A DNA stretch of 64,000 nt from Hungatella_A sp034142505 (GCA_034142505.1 JAWZDV010000075.1:1-64000), one strand, 5' to 3'. Shown: positions 1 to 9,186, counted from the first letter of the stretch. A program made the numbers and translations. The notes: a model not told the origin generated them from the sequence alone.

Positions 1-868
1 TGTCCATCAGAGGATTGCCGGATTTCGGGTCAACCAGGTGGCTGAACTCCTCCAGAACCTGGGTCATCTCGTTTCCACGCTCTCCACAGCCGATGTAGAT
101 AATGATATCGGCGTCGGACCATTTGGCGATCTGATGCTGGGTCATGGTTTTGCCGGTACCGAATCCGCCGGGAACCGCGGCTGTGCCGCCCTTGGCTAAC
201 GGGAACAGGGTATCCAGAATTCTCTGTCCGGTAATCAGCGGAACGGAGGTCGGATAACGTTTGGCCGTAGGTCTCGGAACACGGATCGGCCATTTCTGTG
301 TCATGGTTACTTTTAATTCCTTGCCGCTTAATTGCTGTAAGGATATCAATGTATCATTAATGGTATAATCCCCGTCCGGAACGGTATCCAGTACAAAACC
401 TTCCACATCCGGAGGAAGCATTACTTTGTGAACAATAGCCGGAGTTTCCTGAATCTCGGCGATAATTGCGCCCGGGAACAGTTTATCACCCTTCTTCACC
501 GTGATATGGGTTGGCCATAATTTGGAGGTATCCAGCGATTCCACGCTGACACCGCGGTTGATGTAAGCGCCGCCCTCTTTTGCAATCTCACTTAAGGGAC
601 GTTCAATACCGTCGAAAATGTTATTGAGAATACCTGGCGCCAAAGTAACGGACACCGGAGAGCCGGTTCCGGTGACAAGTTCACCTGGTTTTAATCCGGT
701 TGTCTCCTCGTAAACTTCGATAATGGTATCATCAGAGGCCAGGCCGATTACTTCACCAACCAGATTCTCTTTTCCTACATAAACCATCTCATGCATCTCA
801 AAGCCGACATCGCCTTTGATGTGCACGATCGGGCCGTTGATTCCATAGATAGAACCTGTCTTAGCCAT
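1..868 (-). CDS. ntpA: V-type ATP synthase subunit A (catalytic), N-terminal part
   Basis: Catalytic nucleotide-binding subunit of the cytoplasmic V1/A1 head, which couples ATP hydrolysis or synthesis to ion movement through the membrane ring. The 289 visible codons begin MAKTGSIYGINGPIV, the beta-barrel domain typical of A subunits, followed by the non-homologous insert region and a P-loop GGFGTGKT with its Lys near residue 240. The family is usually about 590 residues, so roughly half is present and the rest lies beyond the window edge. ATG at 868 is preceded by GGAGGT at good spacing. The start overlaps the end of subunit E by 8 nt, implying translational coupling. Subunits B and D would be expected next, outside the window. 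Confidence 0.97.
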   Translation of the reverse strand, partial: MAKTGSIYGINGPIVHIKGDVGFEMHEMVYVGKENLVGEVIGLASDDTIIEVYEETTGLKPGELVTGTGSPVSVTLAPGILNNIFDGIERPLSEIAKEGGAYINRGVSVESLDTSKLWPTHITVKKGDKLFPGAIIAEIQETPAIVHKVMLPPDVEGFVLDTVPDGDYTINDTLISLQQLSGKELKVTMTQKWPIRVPRPTAKRYPTSVPLITGQRILDTLFPLAKGGTAAVPGGFGTGKTMTQHQIAKWSDADIIIYIGCGERGNEMTQVLEEFSHLVDPKSGNPLMD

Positions 869-1472
869 CAATCTTACCTCCTGCTTCTGTGTTTAACTCA
901 AATCGGAACTCTGCTTTTGCTTCTGCCAGCTTCGTCTCAAACGAGTTGTCAATCAAGATATTCTTGGAAGGAATGACAGCTCTGCTTCCGCCGGAAAAGG
1001 AATATTCGCTGATGCGGATATCCGCATTGTACTGGAGAGCCAGTCTGCGGGCTTTGTCCTCGTCTGCCGGATCTAAGTAAATGATCAGCGCTTCCGTGCC
1101 GGCCACTTCCTTGGCTCTTGTGACCTGTTTCTCCAAAAGTTTCAGGTATTCACCGGTTTCCATAAAGTTATCCAGCATATCTTTTAATTCTACAAAAAGC
1201 ATATCCTTTAACTCATCCTGCTTGTGTCCCAGGGTGCGTTTTAAATTGATCTGTTCAATCGAGAGCTTCTTGTTGATCTCTCTCTGCATCTTGGCTGTCT
1301 CAGCATCGAGCTGCATGCCTGCGCGTCGGCGGGCGTCGGCCTGATGTTCCTCAAGGGTCTGCTCAAGTGCATTGGTATATTCATCCAACATCTTCGCACT
1401 GCGGGTTCTGGCATCTTCGATACAAAAGCTGGAAAAATGCTCTAATTTTTCTTCTGTTGTCAAGACGACCAC
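861..1472 (-). CDS. ntpE: V-type ATP synthase subunit E (peripheral stalk)
   Basis: 203-residue peripheral-stalk subunit that, with the G/H-like subunit, ties the catalytic head to subunit I as a stator. The N-terminal half is charged and helical (for example the stretch EQTLEEHQADARRRAGMQ), the usual coiled coil. The C-terminal half is a compact alpha/beta domain. Length matches the family (about 190-210). It lies between subunits F and A, which fits an A/V-type operon. Its stop codon overlaps the ATG of subunit A. Confidence 0.93.
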   Translation of the reverse strand: MVVLTTEEKLEHFSSFCIEDARTRSAKMLDEYTNALEQTLEEHQADARRRAGMQLDAETAKMQREINKKLSIEQINLKRTLGHKQDELKDMLFVELKDMLDNFMETGEYLKLLEKQVTRAKEVAGTEALIIYLDPADEDKARRLALQYNADIRISEYSFSGGSRAVIPSKNILIDNSFETKLAEAKAEFRFELNTEAGGKIDG

Positions 1473-1494
1473 CTTCTTTCCTTGTTTATTGCGG

Positions 1495-1800
1495 TTATAA
1501 TTTTAATCCAATTGCCTCATTCACGTAAGAAGTGATAAAGTTTGGCTTGCGGCCGGTACCATGGCGATCGGGAATCTCTACAAACAGAGGCATTTTGCTC
1601 AGTTTCACCTGATTGATTAAATCAGGATAATCCCTGCCGAATTTCTCCGTGAGGAGTACAATTCCAACCTCCTTGTCGGCCATCACTCTATCAAGTTCTT
1701 CTTTGAGCTGCTCCTTTTCGTGGACCACAGCCCCCTCGACACCCGCCAGGCGAAGGCCTGTGTAGGTATCGATGTTGTCGCTGATTAAGTACATTTTCAT
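1495..1800 (-). CDS. V-type ATP synthase subunit F (rotor shaft regulator)
   Basis: 101-residue protein starting MKMYLISDNIDTYTGLRLAG. This is the Rossmann-like opening of V/A-type subunit F, with a GLRLAGVEG stretch that family members conserve. Subunit F binds the central shaft subunit D and modulates rotation and ATP hydrolysis. Only 3 nt separate it from the end of subunit K, so it is clearly co-transcribed. In Enterococcus hirae the equivalent gene is called ntpG, so no symbol is given here to avoid confusion. Confidence 0.92.
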   Translation of the reverse strand: MKMYLISDNIDTYTGLRLAGVEGAVVHEKEQLKEELDRVMADKEVGIVLLTEKFGRDYPDLINQVKLSKMPLFVEIPDRHGTGRKPNFITSYVNEAIGLKL

Positions 1801-1803
1801 GGA

Positions 1804-2232
1804 TCAAAGTTTACCGATAATCATGAAAGAGATGATTAATCCATACAGACACACACCTTCGGCAAGACCTACGAAGATTAATGATTTACCAAGGATGGAA
1901 CCGTCTTCACTGATGGCGCCAAGAGCAGCGCTTGCAGCTGCGGAAACGGCGATACCGCCGCCGATACAGGCAAGGCCGGTGGAAAGAGCGGCGGCTAAGT
2001 AACCCATACCTGCCACGCTGGAAGCAGCTGTTGCTGTCTCAGCAGCGAATGCGTTGCCGGAGAACATGAATACGGAAGAAACGATTAAGGTGCCAAAGAA
2101 TAAGAACACATTGACGCCTAATGCTGTTTTATAACGGCCTTTTGTCTTCTCGCCCATGGCGAATGCGCCGAACGGTACTCCAATGCTTAAGATTAATGCT
2201 GCTGCTAATGTGATTTTAACTAATAAACTCAT
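1804..2232 (-). CDS. ntpK: V-type ATP synthase subunit K (proteolipid c ring)
   Basis: 142-residue, very hydrophobic ring subunit that carries the coupling ion. Four hydrophobic segments are visible: about residues 7-25, 38-62, 72-105 and 116-140. The last contains GLAEGVCLYG, whose Glu is the expected ion-carrying carboxylate; the third is rich in Gly/Ala (CIGGGIAVSAAASAALGAI) as in other proteolipids. The first pair lacks a carboxylate and ends in FSGNAFAAETA, resembling a signal-peptidase site (see findings). The coupling ion (H+ or Na+) cannot be decided from sequence reading alone. SD GGAG lies just upstream of ATG 2232. Confidence 0.94.
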   Translation of the reverse strand: MSLLVKITLAAALILSIGVPFGAFAMGEKTKGRYKTALGVNVFLFFGTLIVSSVFMFSGNAFAAETATAASSVAGMGYLAAALSTGLACIGGGIAVSAAASAALGAISEDGSILGKSLIFVGLAEGVCLYGLIISFMIIGKL

Positions 2233-2274
2233 GATAAAATTCTCCTTTTCTCATAAATAGTGATATTTATTTCC

Positions 2275-4206
2275 TTATGCTTTCTTGCCATACGGTTTGA
2301 ATGCTCTTCCGGTTCCGCGATAGAAACGGCTGAATAACTCATAATATTCCAGACGAAGCACCTGGATGCCAACGATCAGTCCCTCCATGCCGCAGACAAA
2401 CAAGTTGCCCAGGACAACGACGATCCAGTTTGGTGAGCCGCCGGCTTCCGCGCCGGCCAGCATCAGCACAACCTCCATCATAGCCGCATGGCTGACAGCA
2501 AACGCGCCCACACGGACGAAGGACAGAGTGTTGGAAAAATAACTCAACAGTACTTCAAACATCTCGAAAAAGCCCTGCACAAAGAACATCCCTTTCTCTT
2601 TCGGCATGATCTCGGCTTTTTTCTCAACCAGTGCGGTCAGCGGTTCCTTTAAGAACACAACCAGAAGCGGCACTGCAAACATGATCACCAGCACAGCCGT
2701 GGCCGGCAAGGAATTGCCTGTCATGAAGAGAACCACGGTAACGACGATGCTTCCGTAGAATACAAGGCCGGCTACACCGTTGGTATCAAAATACGCCTTC
2801 TCCGCATCATGAGAACGGAGGCTGTTGATAATATTTAACACCATCGTCATGATAATGATGCCCATACCTAAAGCGATAGCCACGATAAACACCGTATTCA
2901 GGTTGCCGACAAATGGCAGCTGGGTCATGGCTTCCTTCGGACGCAGCCAGGCGGCCTCAATAAGATCCTCAAATCCGAAGACACTTCCGAACAGGAATCC
3001 GAAAATCGTGGAGAAGAAACCGCAGCAGGAGATAATCGCCGCAAGGTTCATCTTTTTTGCCCGAAACAGCAGGAAACCGCCAATCAGCAGGCAGAGCCCC
3101 TGCCCCACATCGCCGAACATGAAACCGAAGAGAATCGAATATGTGATTCCGATCAGGATGGTCGGGTCAATTTCATTGTAAGCCGGAATTCCATACATAT
3201 CAATGAACATCTCAAACGGCTTGAACAGCTTTGGGTTCTTTAACTTTGTAGGAGGACGGCTGGTTAAGTTGCTGTGGTCGTCTTCCACCACACAGTAAGC
3301 GCGCTCGTCACCGGAGATCTCCTTCTGGAATGCGCTGGCGTCCTTATCGCTCATCCATCCGCACAGAATATAGAAAGTATTCACATCCTGTTTGGTACAT
3401 GCGGCCAGCTTTCTCACGTCAAAGTTGTTGGAGAAGGTGGTCAGTCTCTGGTTGGCAGCGATTAAATCGTCCTTTCTGCTCTCCAGAATATTGCTGATGT
3501 TTTTGTCAATCTCGCTGATAGAAGTATTAACCTGAGCAATCTGGTCTTCTAAGGAGTGCATCGCCTCCGTCGGTGTTCCCTCATATTCATCAGGAAGGAA
3601 GAAACGCTCAAAGTGCATGGAGGAGTAGATGGCGTCCACCTTGTCGGAGATGGTATCCGGCACAAAATAAACGATCCAGATATATTCCTCATCCTCTTTA
3701 CAGTTATAAAGAACCGTATCAATGGTGTCATAAACGTAGTTGAAGAACTTGTCATAGTATTCTCTTGCGATGCGTCCAAACCGGAACTTGATGTATTTAA
3801 AATGTAAAATCTCGCTTAAGTCATAGTCAAGACCCGTGAAGTGGTTGATCTTGTCGAGGGAAGACTTTAAGGTCTCTAACTCGGCGGTGAGTTCCTCCTT
3901 CTGGGAGGAAAGTTCCTTGATCTGGGTGTCCAGTTCCCCAACGATGGCTGCCGCTTCTTCTACGGTAACCTGCCTGGAAGAGGTAAGCGGCGCGGCGTTG
4001 TTTAAACTGGACAGGATCTCGCCGGAACGCTGGTATACTTCCTTATAGGGATTGGATTCCATATAAGGTCTTAAATCTTTTACGGTTTTGAGTTCTGATA
4101 AAGCATTTTCCAGCTGGATATCGTACTTGGATAAGTACTGGTCGATGACTCTGTCGATATCATCCTTGGGGCCGGTAACGCTTAAGAACTTCATTTTTTC
4201 AATCAC
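2275..4206 (-). CDS. ntpI: V-type ATP synthase subunit I (membrane stator)
   Basis: 643-residue a/I-type subunit. It provides the ion half-channels facing the c ring and anchors the peripheral stalks. The first about 330 residues form the cytoplasmic arm with helical coiled coils (for example residues 85-120). The C-terminal half has about seven or eight membrane helices, opening with the family-typical stretch ILIGITYSILFGFMFGDVGQG. The segment SFVRVGAFAVSHAAM contains the Arg expected to face the ring carboxylate. Length is normal for bacterial and archaeal I subunits (600-700). Confidence 0.95.
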   Translation of the reverse strand: MIEKMKFLSVTGPKDDIDRVIDQYLSKYDIQLENALSELKTVKDLRPYMESNPYKEVYQRSGEILSSLNNAAPLTSSRQVTVEEAAAIVGELDTQIKELSSQKEELTAELETLKSSLDKINHFTGLDYDLSEILHFKYIKFRFGRIAREYYDKFFNYVYDTIDTVLYNCKEDEEYIWIVYFVPDTISDKVDAIYSSMHFERFFLPDEYEGTPTEAMHSLEDQIAQVNTSISEIDKNISNILESRKDDLIAANQRLTTFSNNFDVRKLAACTKQDVNTFYILCGWMSDKDASAFQKEISGDERAYCVVEDDHSNLTSRPPTKLKNPKLFKPFEMFIDMYGIPAYNEIDPTILIGITYSILFGFMFGDVGQGLCLLIGGFLLFRAKKMNLAAIISCCGFFSTIFGFLFGSVFGFEDLIEAAWLRPKEAMTQLPFVGNLNTVFIVAIALGMGIIIMTMVLNIINSLRSHDAEKAYFDTNGVAGLVFYGSIVVTVVLFMTGNSLPATAVLVIMFAVPLLVVFLKEPLTALVEKKAEIMPKEKGMFFVQGFFEMFEVLLSYFSNTLSFVRVGAFAVSHAAMMEVVLMLAGAEAGGSPNWIVVVLGNLFVCGMEGLIVGIQVLRLEYYELFSRFYRGTGRAFKPYGKKA

Positions 4207-4223
4207 TGGTAATAACCCCCTTG

Positions 4224-5270
4224 CTAATTTTTAATTACATAGGAGCAGATGGTATCTGCCCGGATGCCATATCGAATGCTCTCTATGACAGTGATGAGTT
4301 TATGAACCTCCAGCTCCTTAAAATATAAGTAGGAGTTCAACGAAGCCATGGAATAAGGGTCCCTCTGGCTGGTAATCCGGTGAATCCGGTTTAAAACCTT
4401 TTCGTATAATCCCTCCAGATCCGGTTTCTCGCTCAAGTCGGTAAGCTCCAGCGAGCCATAAAAAGTACTCTGCAGGGCGGTATAGAACTCGTCTAAATTG
4501 CCGGCCTCTGCCATCTTGATGATCTCTTCTTTTTTGAGATGGTACTGAACGGGTATGAGCAAAGAATAGATGTCCGTTGAAGAAAGATTGTAATACTTTT
4601 TAGAACGGTATATCCATTGGATGTTTAACATATCCAGCTTGGAACCAAAGCATTGGGAGAGTACTTTTTTCTCGTTTTTCGTAAGCTGCCGGCTTTTGAT
4701 TTTCCATACGGCCTTGAAATACATCAAATCTAAATGCATCTCATAGTCAAAAAGCGTCGGTTCCTCCACATCTGATAAATGAGCCAATATGGCGGCGTAG
4801 GGCGAACCCTCCAACTGGACAAGCAGTTCCGCCAGGTTATCACAGGCAGCCAGCTTGGTAAAGTCCAGCTTTGAGTGTTTATCCAGAAATTCCTGGAAGA
4901 CGGATAAGTCGAAATCAAATTTCTGGTTGTCCAGGGCATTTCGCAGGCATTTTTTTAAGAGTGCAATCTCATAATGCATGAAATATAAATCCAGAAATTT
5001 CCGCTGGGACAGATTGGAAAACCGGTAAAGCTTTGCAAAGTCATCATACAGAGAGAGCATGAGTTTCTGCTCAATCACACCTCTGTGCAGTTTATCTTCC
5101 TCTAAGCTGTTAAAGATCGAGGCATAGGATGGGATCTGCATCAGGTATTCCACAGCATCCGGCACGCTCTCCAAAGAGGCCATCTCCCGAAACCCATCGT
5201 CGGTGATAAAGTGACTTTCCATGGCTTTCACCTTCGTGGTGATACCGCTGTAAGCTAATAAGCCACCCAT
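4224..5270 (-). CDS. ntpC: V-type ATP synthase subunit C (rotor-ring coupler, d-like)
   Basis: 348-residue all-helical protein starting MGGLLAYSGITTKVKAMESH. Residues such as YSGITTKVKAM near the N terminus match V/A-type subunit C (eukaryotic d), the funnel-shaped adaptor between the central shaft and the c ring. Family length is about 330-350. It sits 17 nt before subunit I and 4 nt after the small G/H-like gene, consistent with one polycistronic mRNA. Confidence 0.92.
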   Translation of the reverse strand: MGGLLAYSGITTKVKAMESHFITDDGFREMASLESVPDAVEYLMQIPSYASIFNSLEEDKLHRGVIEQKLMLSLYDDFAKLYRFSNLSQRKFLDLYFMHYEIALLKKCLRNALDNQKFDFDLSVFQEFLDKHSKLDFTKLAACDNLAELLVQLEGSPYAAILAHLSDVEEPTLFDYEMHLDLMYFKAVWKIKSRQLTKNEKKVLSQCFGSKLDMLNIQWIYRSKKYYNLSSTDIYSLLIPVQYHLKKEEIIKMAEAGNLDEFYTALQSTFYGSLELTDLSEKPDLEGLYEKVLNRIHRITSQRDPYSMASLNSYLYFKELEVHKLITVIESIRYGIRADTICSYVIKN

Positions 5271-5274
5271 ATCA

Positions 5275-5586
5275 TCACCCCTCTATCATGGCCTTAAAAA
5301 GTTCTCTGGCATAGGTCTCATGATTGTTATGATAATTCTCCTCTATCATGGCCAGTACTTTGTCGGCGTCAGATTTCTGCTTAGACAACTTGGTTTGCAT
5401 ATCGACTTCCATCTTTGCCCTTAAATCGCTTAGTTTGGCCGCTGTGTCTGCTTCAAGCTGTTTGTCAAATGCAGACGTTTTGTCTTCCATCTCTTTTGCA
5501 ATCTCTTTCTTACGGGCGTAAGCAGCGTCCATAATGGCGGTTGCGTCGTGTTCGATGTCAGACAGCTTGTCGATCATATTATTCAC
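5275..5586 (-). CDS. V-type ATPase G/H-like peripheral stalk subunit
   Basis: 103-residue, almost wholly helical and charged protein (MNNMIDKLSDIEHDATAIMD onward, rich in Lys, Glu, Asp and Ala) with no membrane segment. Size, composition and first position in the operon fit the AhaH/NtpF-type stalk subunit that pairs with subunit E. Coiled-coil proteins diverge quickly, so the assignment rests mainly on gene order. Its ATG is preceded by AAGGAGGACATAACGTG, a strong ribosome binding site. It begins the operon. Confidence 0.82.
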   Translation of the reverse strand: MNNMIDKLSDIEHDATAIMDAAYARKKEIAKEMEDKTSAFDKQLEADTAAKLSDLRAKMEVDMQTKLSKQKSDADKVLAMIEENYHNNHETYARELFKAMIEG

Positions 5587-5663
5587 GTTATGTCCTCCTT
5601 GTCTTAATTTGGTAGTTGGACAGCATTATCATAAGCTGCACGTTATCAAATCATAAGAAATAC

Positions 5664-5669
5664 ATTATA
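5664..5669 (-). promoter_or_regulatory. Putative -10 box of the V-ATPase operon
   Basis: The minus strand reads TATAAT here, about 80 nt before the first gene of the operon, in a strongly AT-rich stretch. The -35 is weak (TTATCT at 18 nt), so this is a tentative assignment. Confidence 0.4.
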
Positions 5670-5795
5670 ATAAGAAGAATGTGCCTTAGATAAGTTGTAC
5701 CATAACATAATACTACAATTTAAAAAAATTTCCAGTGGAAAATATAAAAAATGTAAAAAATATAAAATTTCTATGGATTCTGTGAAGTTTTAGGC

Positions 5796-5828
5796 AAAAA
5801 AAGAGCACTATACCTGGGTATAATGCTC
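5796..5828 (-). terminator. Rho-independent terminator of the SH3 gene
   Basis: On the minus strand a 12-bp stem, GAGCATTATACC paired with GGTATAGTGCTC (one G-T pair) across a CA loop, is followed directly by seven T. It lies 20 nt past the stop of the gene ending at 5849 and separates it from the V-ATPase operon. Confidence 0.85.
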
Positions 5829-5848
5829 TCAGAAACCTTCTAGTATCC

Positions 5849-6673
5849 TTAATCGTGGACTAAATACTGCGTCGCAACATAAGCCTTGCTGCCTTCGTAA
5901 TTGATAATGGACCAATCGTCGTCATACTGTTCCACATAGTCGACGGTGACGCCCTCGGAAAGCTGACCGCGGATCGTTGCCGTGGTGGACGGCTCGGCGC
6001 GGACATTCAGGACCGTGGATGTCTTGTAGACAGGAGCCGGTGTTGTCTGGGCCATGGTCTCCGGCGGAGTGGAGGTCTCAAGTGATTCCTCCGTGGTGAT
6101 GGGGCTTGTGGTGATGGCATCCCCCTTCTTGCCCGGTTTTAAGAAGCGGACAACGACAATGATGAAGACGACACAGAGTACGCCAATGAGAATCCGCAGC
6201 ATATCCGCCTGGGAAAGGGAAAATCCTTTCTTGCTCTTTCTCGATGATCTACGTCCCCGGCTGGCACTGGAGCCTGCTCCCTGGGAAACGCTGGAACGTG
6301 TCTTGGGCCGTGAGGCCTTATAATCGTTGGAAAAGGTATAAACCTCCTGGGATAACAGATGAAAGGCCTGGTCGGCGTCATAGGCGCTGTCATTGCCTTC
6401 GTGGACGGCCTTGTTGCCGATCATGCGGATCTTATGGTAATGGTCGCAGGTGGTCTTGCTGATCCACTTGCCCTGATAGAGGTCATCAATGGTCACGCTT
6501 AAATCGGAATCTACGATACAGGCCTTGTCTGCCAGGCTGCGGACCATAATCTCAAGGGTCTGGCGGCATTTCACCATAGACAGATTGTATTGCTTCTGGC
6601 CAATCAGCTTTTCCGCGTCCTTCATGCCAAGCCGGATTCTGTCCCAGCTAGTGGCTTTCTCAGTAGTTCCCAT
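5849..6673 (-). CDS. DUF4145-like membrane protein with C-terminal SH3b domain
   Basis: 274 residues in three parts. Residues 1-120 form a helical DUF4145/HEPN-like domain with the stretch RMIGNKAVHEG. Residues 122-155 form a Ser/Arg/Lys-rich linker (SASRGRRSSRKSKKG). One membrane helix lies around 157-177, followed by a Thr-rich stalk and an SH3b domain starting near VYKTSTVLNVRAEPS. The predicted topology puts the DUF4145 domain inside and the SH3b domain outside, where such domains usually bind the cell wall. The function is unknown; a link between an internal state and the wall is only a guess. ATG has AAAGGAGGAATCTT upstream. Confidence 0.75.
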   Translation of the reverse strand: MGTTEKATSWDRIRLGMKDAEKLIGQKQYNLSMVKCRQTLEIMVRSLADKACIVDSDLSVTIDDLYQGKWISKTTCDHYHKIRMIGNKAVHEGNDSAYDADQAFHLLSQEVYTFSNDYKASRPKTRSSVSQGAGSSASRGRRSSRKSKKGFSLSQADMLRILIGVLCVVFIIVVVRFLKPGKKGDAITTSPITTEESLETSTPPETMAQTTPAPVYKTSTVLNVRAEPSTTATIRGQLSEGVTVDYVEQYDDDWSIINYEGSKAYVATQYLVHD

Positions 6674-6872
6674 AAGATTCCTCCTTTAAAGTAAAAATCC
6701 GTACATCATTCGATACTGTTATTATAATATCAAATGATTATTTCTGCACGCTTATTTTTACTTCTTAAGATAAATGTAAAAAGTAATGCATTTTTAAATT
6801 TCTTGAAAAGAGCGGATGCAGATGTTAAAATGTGAAAAGATATGTAAGTTTAAGATACCAGGAGGAAGTAAA

Positions 6873-7511
6873 ATGAGATTACGCCATATTCCAGGCTCGG
6901 AGGAAATGATAGCAGAAAGCCCTTATGTGGTACAAAAGCCGGAGGAGCAGAAAGGCCAGTGGAAACACCTGTTTGGCAATGACAATCCCATCGAAATTGA
7001 AGTAGGTATGGGAAAGGGTAAATTTATTATGGAGCTGGCGCAGAAGAATCCTGATATCAATTATGTGGGGATTGAGCGGTATTCCACGGTTCTGTTAAAA
7101 GCATTGTCAAAGAGGGAACAGCTGGAGCTGACCAATATTTATTTTATGTGTGTGGATGCGAAGGAACTCTCGGAGTATTTTGAGGAGGAAGAGGTCCATA
7201 AGATTTATTTGAACTTTTCCGATCCATGGCCTAAGGACCGCCATGCGAAGCGGCGGCTGACATCACCGCAGTTTATGGCAGTTTATGATAAGATTTTGAG
7301 GAAAGACGGTGTGGTGGAGTTTAAGACGGATAACAGGGGTCTGTTTGATTATTCCTTGGAATCGATCCCGGAGGCAGGATGGATCGTGGACAGTCATACC
7401 TTTGATCTGCATCACGGCGACATGGCCGAAGGGAATGTAATGACGGAGTATGAGACAAAGTTTGCAGCAGAAGGAAAACCGATCTGCAAGCTGATTGCTT
7501 ATCGAAAATAA
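6873..7511 (+). CDS. trmB: tRNA (guanine-N7-)-methyltransferase
   Basis: 212-residue SAM-dependent enzyme that methylates G46 of tRNA. The SAM-binding motif IEVGMGKGKF and the acidic motif YVGIERYSTV are visible, as is the TrmB signature LNFSDPWPKDRHAKRRLT, which carries substrate and catalytic residues. ATG 6873 is chosen because GGAGGAAGTAAA precedes it and family members begin with MRLRxxPG. An upstream in-frame ATG at 6816 has no good ribosome site and would add 19 unrelated residues. Confidence 0.96.
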   Translation: MRLRHIPGSEEMIAESPYVVQKPEEQKGQWKHLFGNDNPIEIEVGMGKGKFIMELAQKNPDINYVGIERYSTVLLKALSKREQLELTNIYFMCVDAKELSEYFEEEEVHKIYLNFSDPWPKDRHAKRRLTSPQFMAVYDKILRKDGVVEFKTDNRGLFDYSLESIPEAGWIVDSHTFDLHHGDMAEGNVMTEYETKFAAEGKPICKLIAYRK

Positions 7512-7578
7512 AGTTTTGCGGTGGATAGGCAGAGTGAAACTGCATACAATATAGTAAATCTGCAAAACAGGTGATTCT

Positions 7579-7728
7579 ATGAGCATGCGGGAGAGTATTA
7601 ACAAGAAGCTGTGTCAGGCTACCTGCGATAAGATTGAGCTGAATCGTCAGATGCTTCGGATTTGTAGATGCTTAAAAGAGGTCGAAAAGACGATCAACTG
7701 TGACCATAAGAAGAAAAAAGAGAAATAA
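7579..7728 (+). CDS. Small basic hypothetical protein
   Basis: 49 codons, MSMRESINKKLCQATCDKIE onward, ending in a Lys-rich tail (HKKKKEK). Four Cys occur at 12, 16, 29 and 43. The start has only a modest ribosome site (AGGTG, 5 nt before). It lies 67 nt after trmB and 30 nt before the MATE gene in the same direction. It could be a small helical protein; nothing allows a function to be named, and it may not be translated. Confidence 0.45.
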   Translation: MSMRESINKKLCQATCDKIELNRQMLRICRCLKEVEKTINCDHKKKKEK

Positions 7729-7758
7729 ACAGAGATGTAACAAGAGGAGAAGCGGCAG

Positions 7759-9105
7759 GTGAAAAAACATTATAATATGCTGACAGATTCCCCGGGCAGA
7801 ACGATGTTCTTTTTCGCGCTGCCGATGATTCTGGGGAATCTGTTCCAACAGTTTTATAACATTATGGATTCCGTCATTGTGGGGCGGTTTGTGGGAGAAG
7901 AGGCGCTGGCTTCGGTCGGTGCATCCTATTCGGTGACCAATGTATTTATTGCGATTGCTATCGGCGGCGGCATCGGAAGCGCCGTGATTGTCTCCCAGTT
8001 TCTGGGAGCCGGGCAGATTGGGAAAATGAAGACGGCGATTTCGACAACACTGATCAATTTCTTATGTCTCAGCGTGCTGCTTGGGACCGTCGGATATCAG
8101 TTGAACGGACAGATTCTGCAATGGATGAATACGCCGGACAATGTGATGGCTGACGCGGCAGTGTATTTAAAGATCTATTTCGTCGGCCTGCCGTTTTTGT
8201 TTATGTATAATGTACAGGCCGCGGTGTTTAACTCTCTGGGGGATTCGAAAACACCGCTGTGGCTGTTGATATTTTCCTCATTTTTGAATATTGTGCTGGA
8301 TTTGGTATTTGTGATTTCCTTTGGATGGGGTGTGGCAGGCGTGGCTGTGGCTACGCTGATTGCCCAGGGCGTATCCGCGGTGATCTCATTCTTTATTCTC
8401 ATGTGGAAGGTGAAGAAATACCAGTCAGCGGGCGAGATCCAGCTTTATGATGCCGGAATGGTAGCCGGGATGCTGAAAGTGGCGGTGCCTTCCACGCTGC
8501 AGCAGTCGATTGTTCATATTGGTATGCTGCTGGTGCAGTCGGTGATCAATGGATTCGGTTCCTCAATTATGGCCGGATACGCGGCGGCTACCAGAATTGA
8601 GTCCATCAGTATTGTGCCCATGCTGGCCATCGGCAACGCCATGTCCACCTTTACTGCCCAGAACATGGGCGCCGGCCAGTCGGAGCGGGTGCGGACAGGC
8701 TATCGCTACGGCGTTATGATGGTGGGTGTCAGCGCCGTGATTCTGTGTGTGCTGCTTCAGATGTTCGGTGATACCTTTATCATGGCTTTCTTAGACCCGG
8801 AGGGGGGAGTAGAAGCGTTTCAGACCGGTGTGAGTTACGTGCATTTTATCTCGTTCTTCTTTGTCTTCATCGGTTTGAAGACGACAACAGACGGACTCCT
8901 GCGCGGCGCCGGCGATGTGCTGGTATTCACCATCGCGAATCTTGTAAATTTGTCGATCCGCGTCTTCGTAGCCTTCCAATTCGCTCCCATATGGGGCCCC
9001 CAGGCCGTCTGGTTCGCCATTCCCATGGGCTGGGCCGCCAACTACCTCATCTCCCTCTCCCGCTACCTGACAGGCCGCTGGAGCCGGATTAAAATGGTGG
9101 GATAA
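7759..9105 (+). CDS. MATE family efflux transporter
   Basis: 448-residue integral membrane protein with 12 predicted helices, the normal MATE size. The opening (LTDSPGRTMFFFALPMILGNLFQQFYNIMDSVIVGRFVG, read in pieces) is the standard start of clostridial MATE proteins. An internal repeat begins near residue 235 (LKVAVPSTLQQSIVHIG). These carriers export cationic drugs or metabolites in exchange for Na+ or H+. The start is GTG at 7759, with AGGAGA upstream; no ATG fits better. Substrate is unknown. Confidence 0.93.
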   Translation: MKKHYNMLTDSPGRTMFFFALPMILGNLFQQFYNIMDSVIVGRFVGEEALASVGASYSVTNVFIAIAIGGGIGSAVIVSQFLGAGQIGKMKTAISTTLINFLCLSVLLGTVGYQLNGQILQWMNTPDNVMADAAVYLKIYFVGLPFLFMYNVQAAVFNSLGDSKTPLWLLIFSSFLNIVLDLVFVISFGWGVAGVAVATLIAQGVSAVISFFILMWKVKKYQSAGEIQLYDAGMVAGMLKVAVPSTLQQSIVHIGMLLVQSVINGFGSSIMAGYAAATRIESISIVPMLAIGNAMSTFTAQNMGAGQSERVRTGYRYGVMMVGVSAVILCVLLQMFGDTFIMAFLDPEGGVEAFQTGVSYVHFISFFFVFIGLKTTTDGLLRGAGDVLVFTIANLVNLSIRVFVAFQFAPIWGPQAVWFAIPMGWAANYLISLSRYLTGRWSRIKMVG

Positions 9106-9157
9106 AATCTTTGTAAAATTCTGAAATATTTTTTGGAGATTTTTTTGCAAAAAAGGG

Positions 9158-9186
9158 TTGACTTTTGTCTGCCTATGAGATATACT
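9158..9186 (+). promoter_or_regulatory. Sigma-A-type promoter of tRNA-Lys
   Basis: TTGACT (9158-9163), a 17-nt spacer and TATACT (9181-9186), about 40 nt before the tRNA. A near-consensus housekeeping promoter. Confidence 0.85.
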
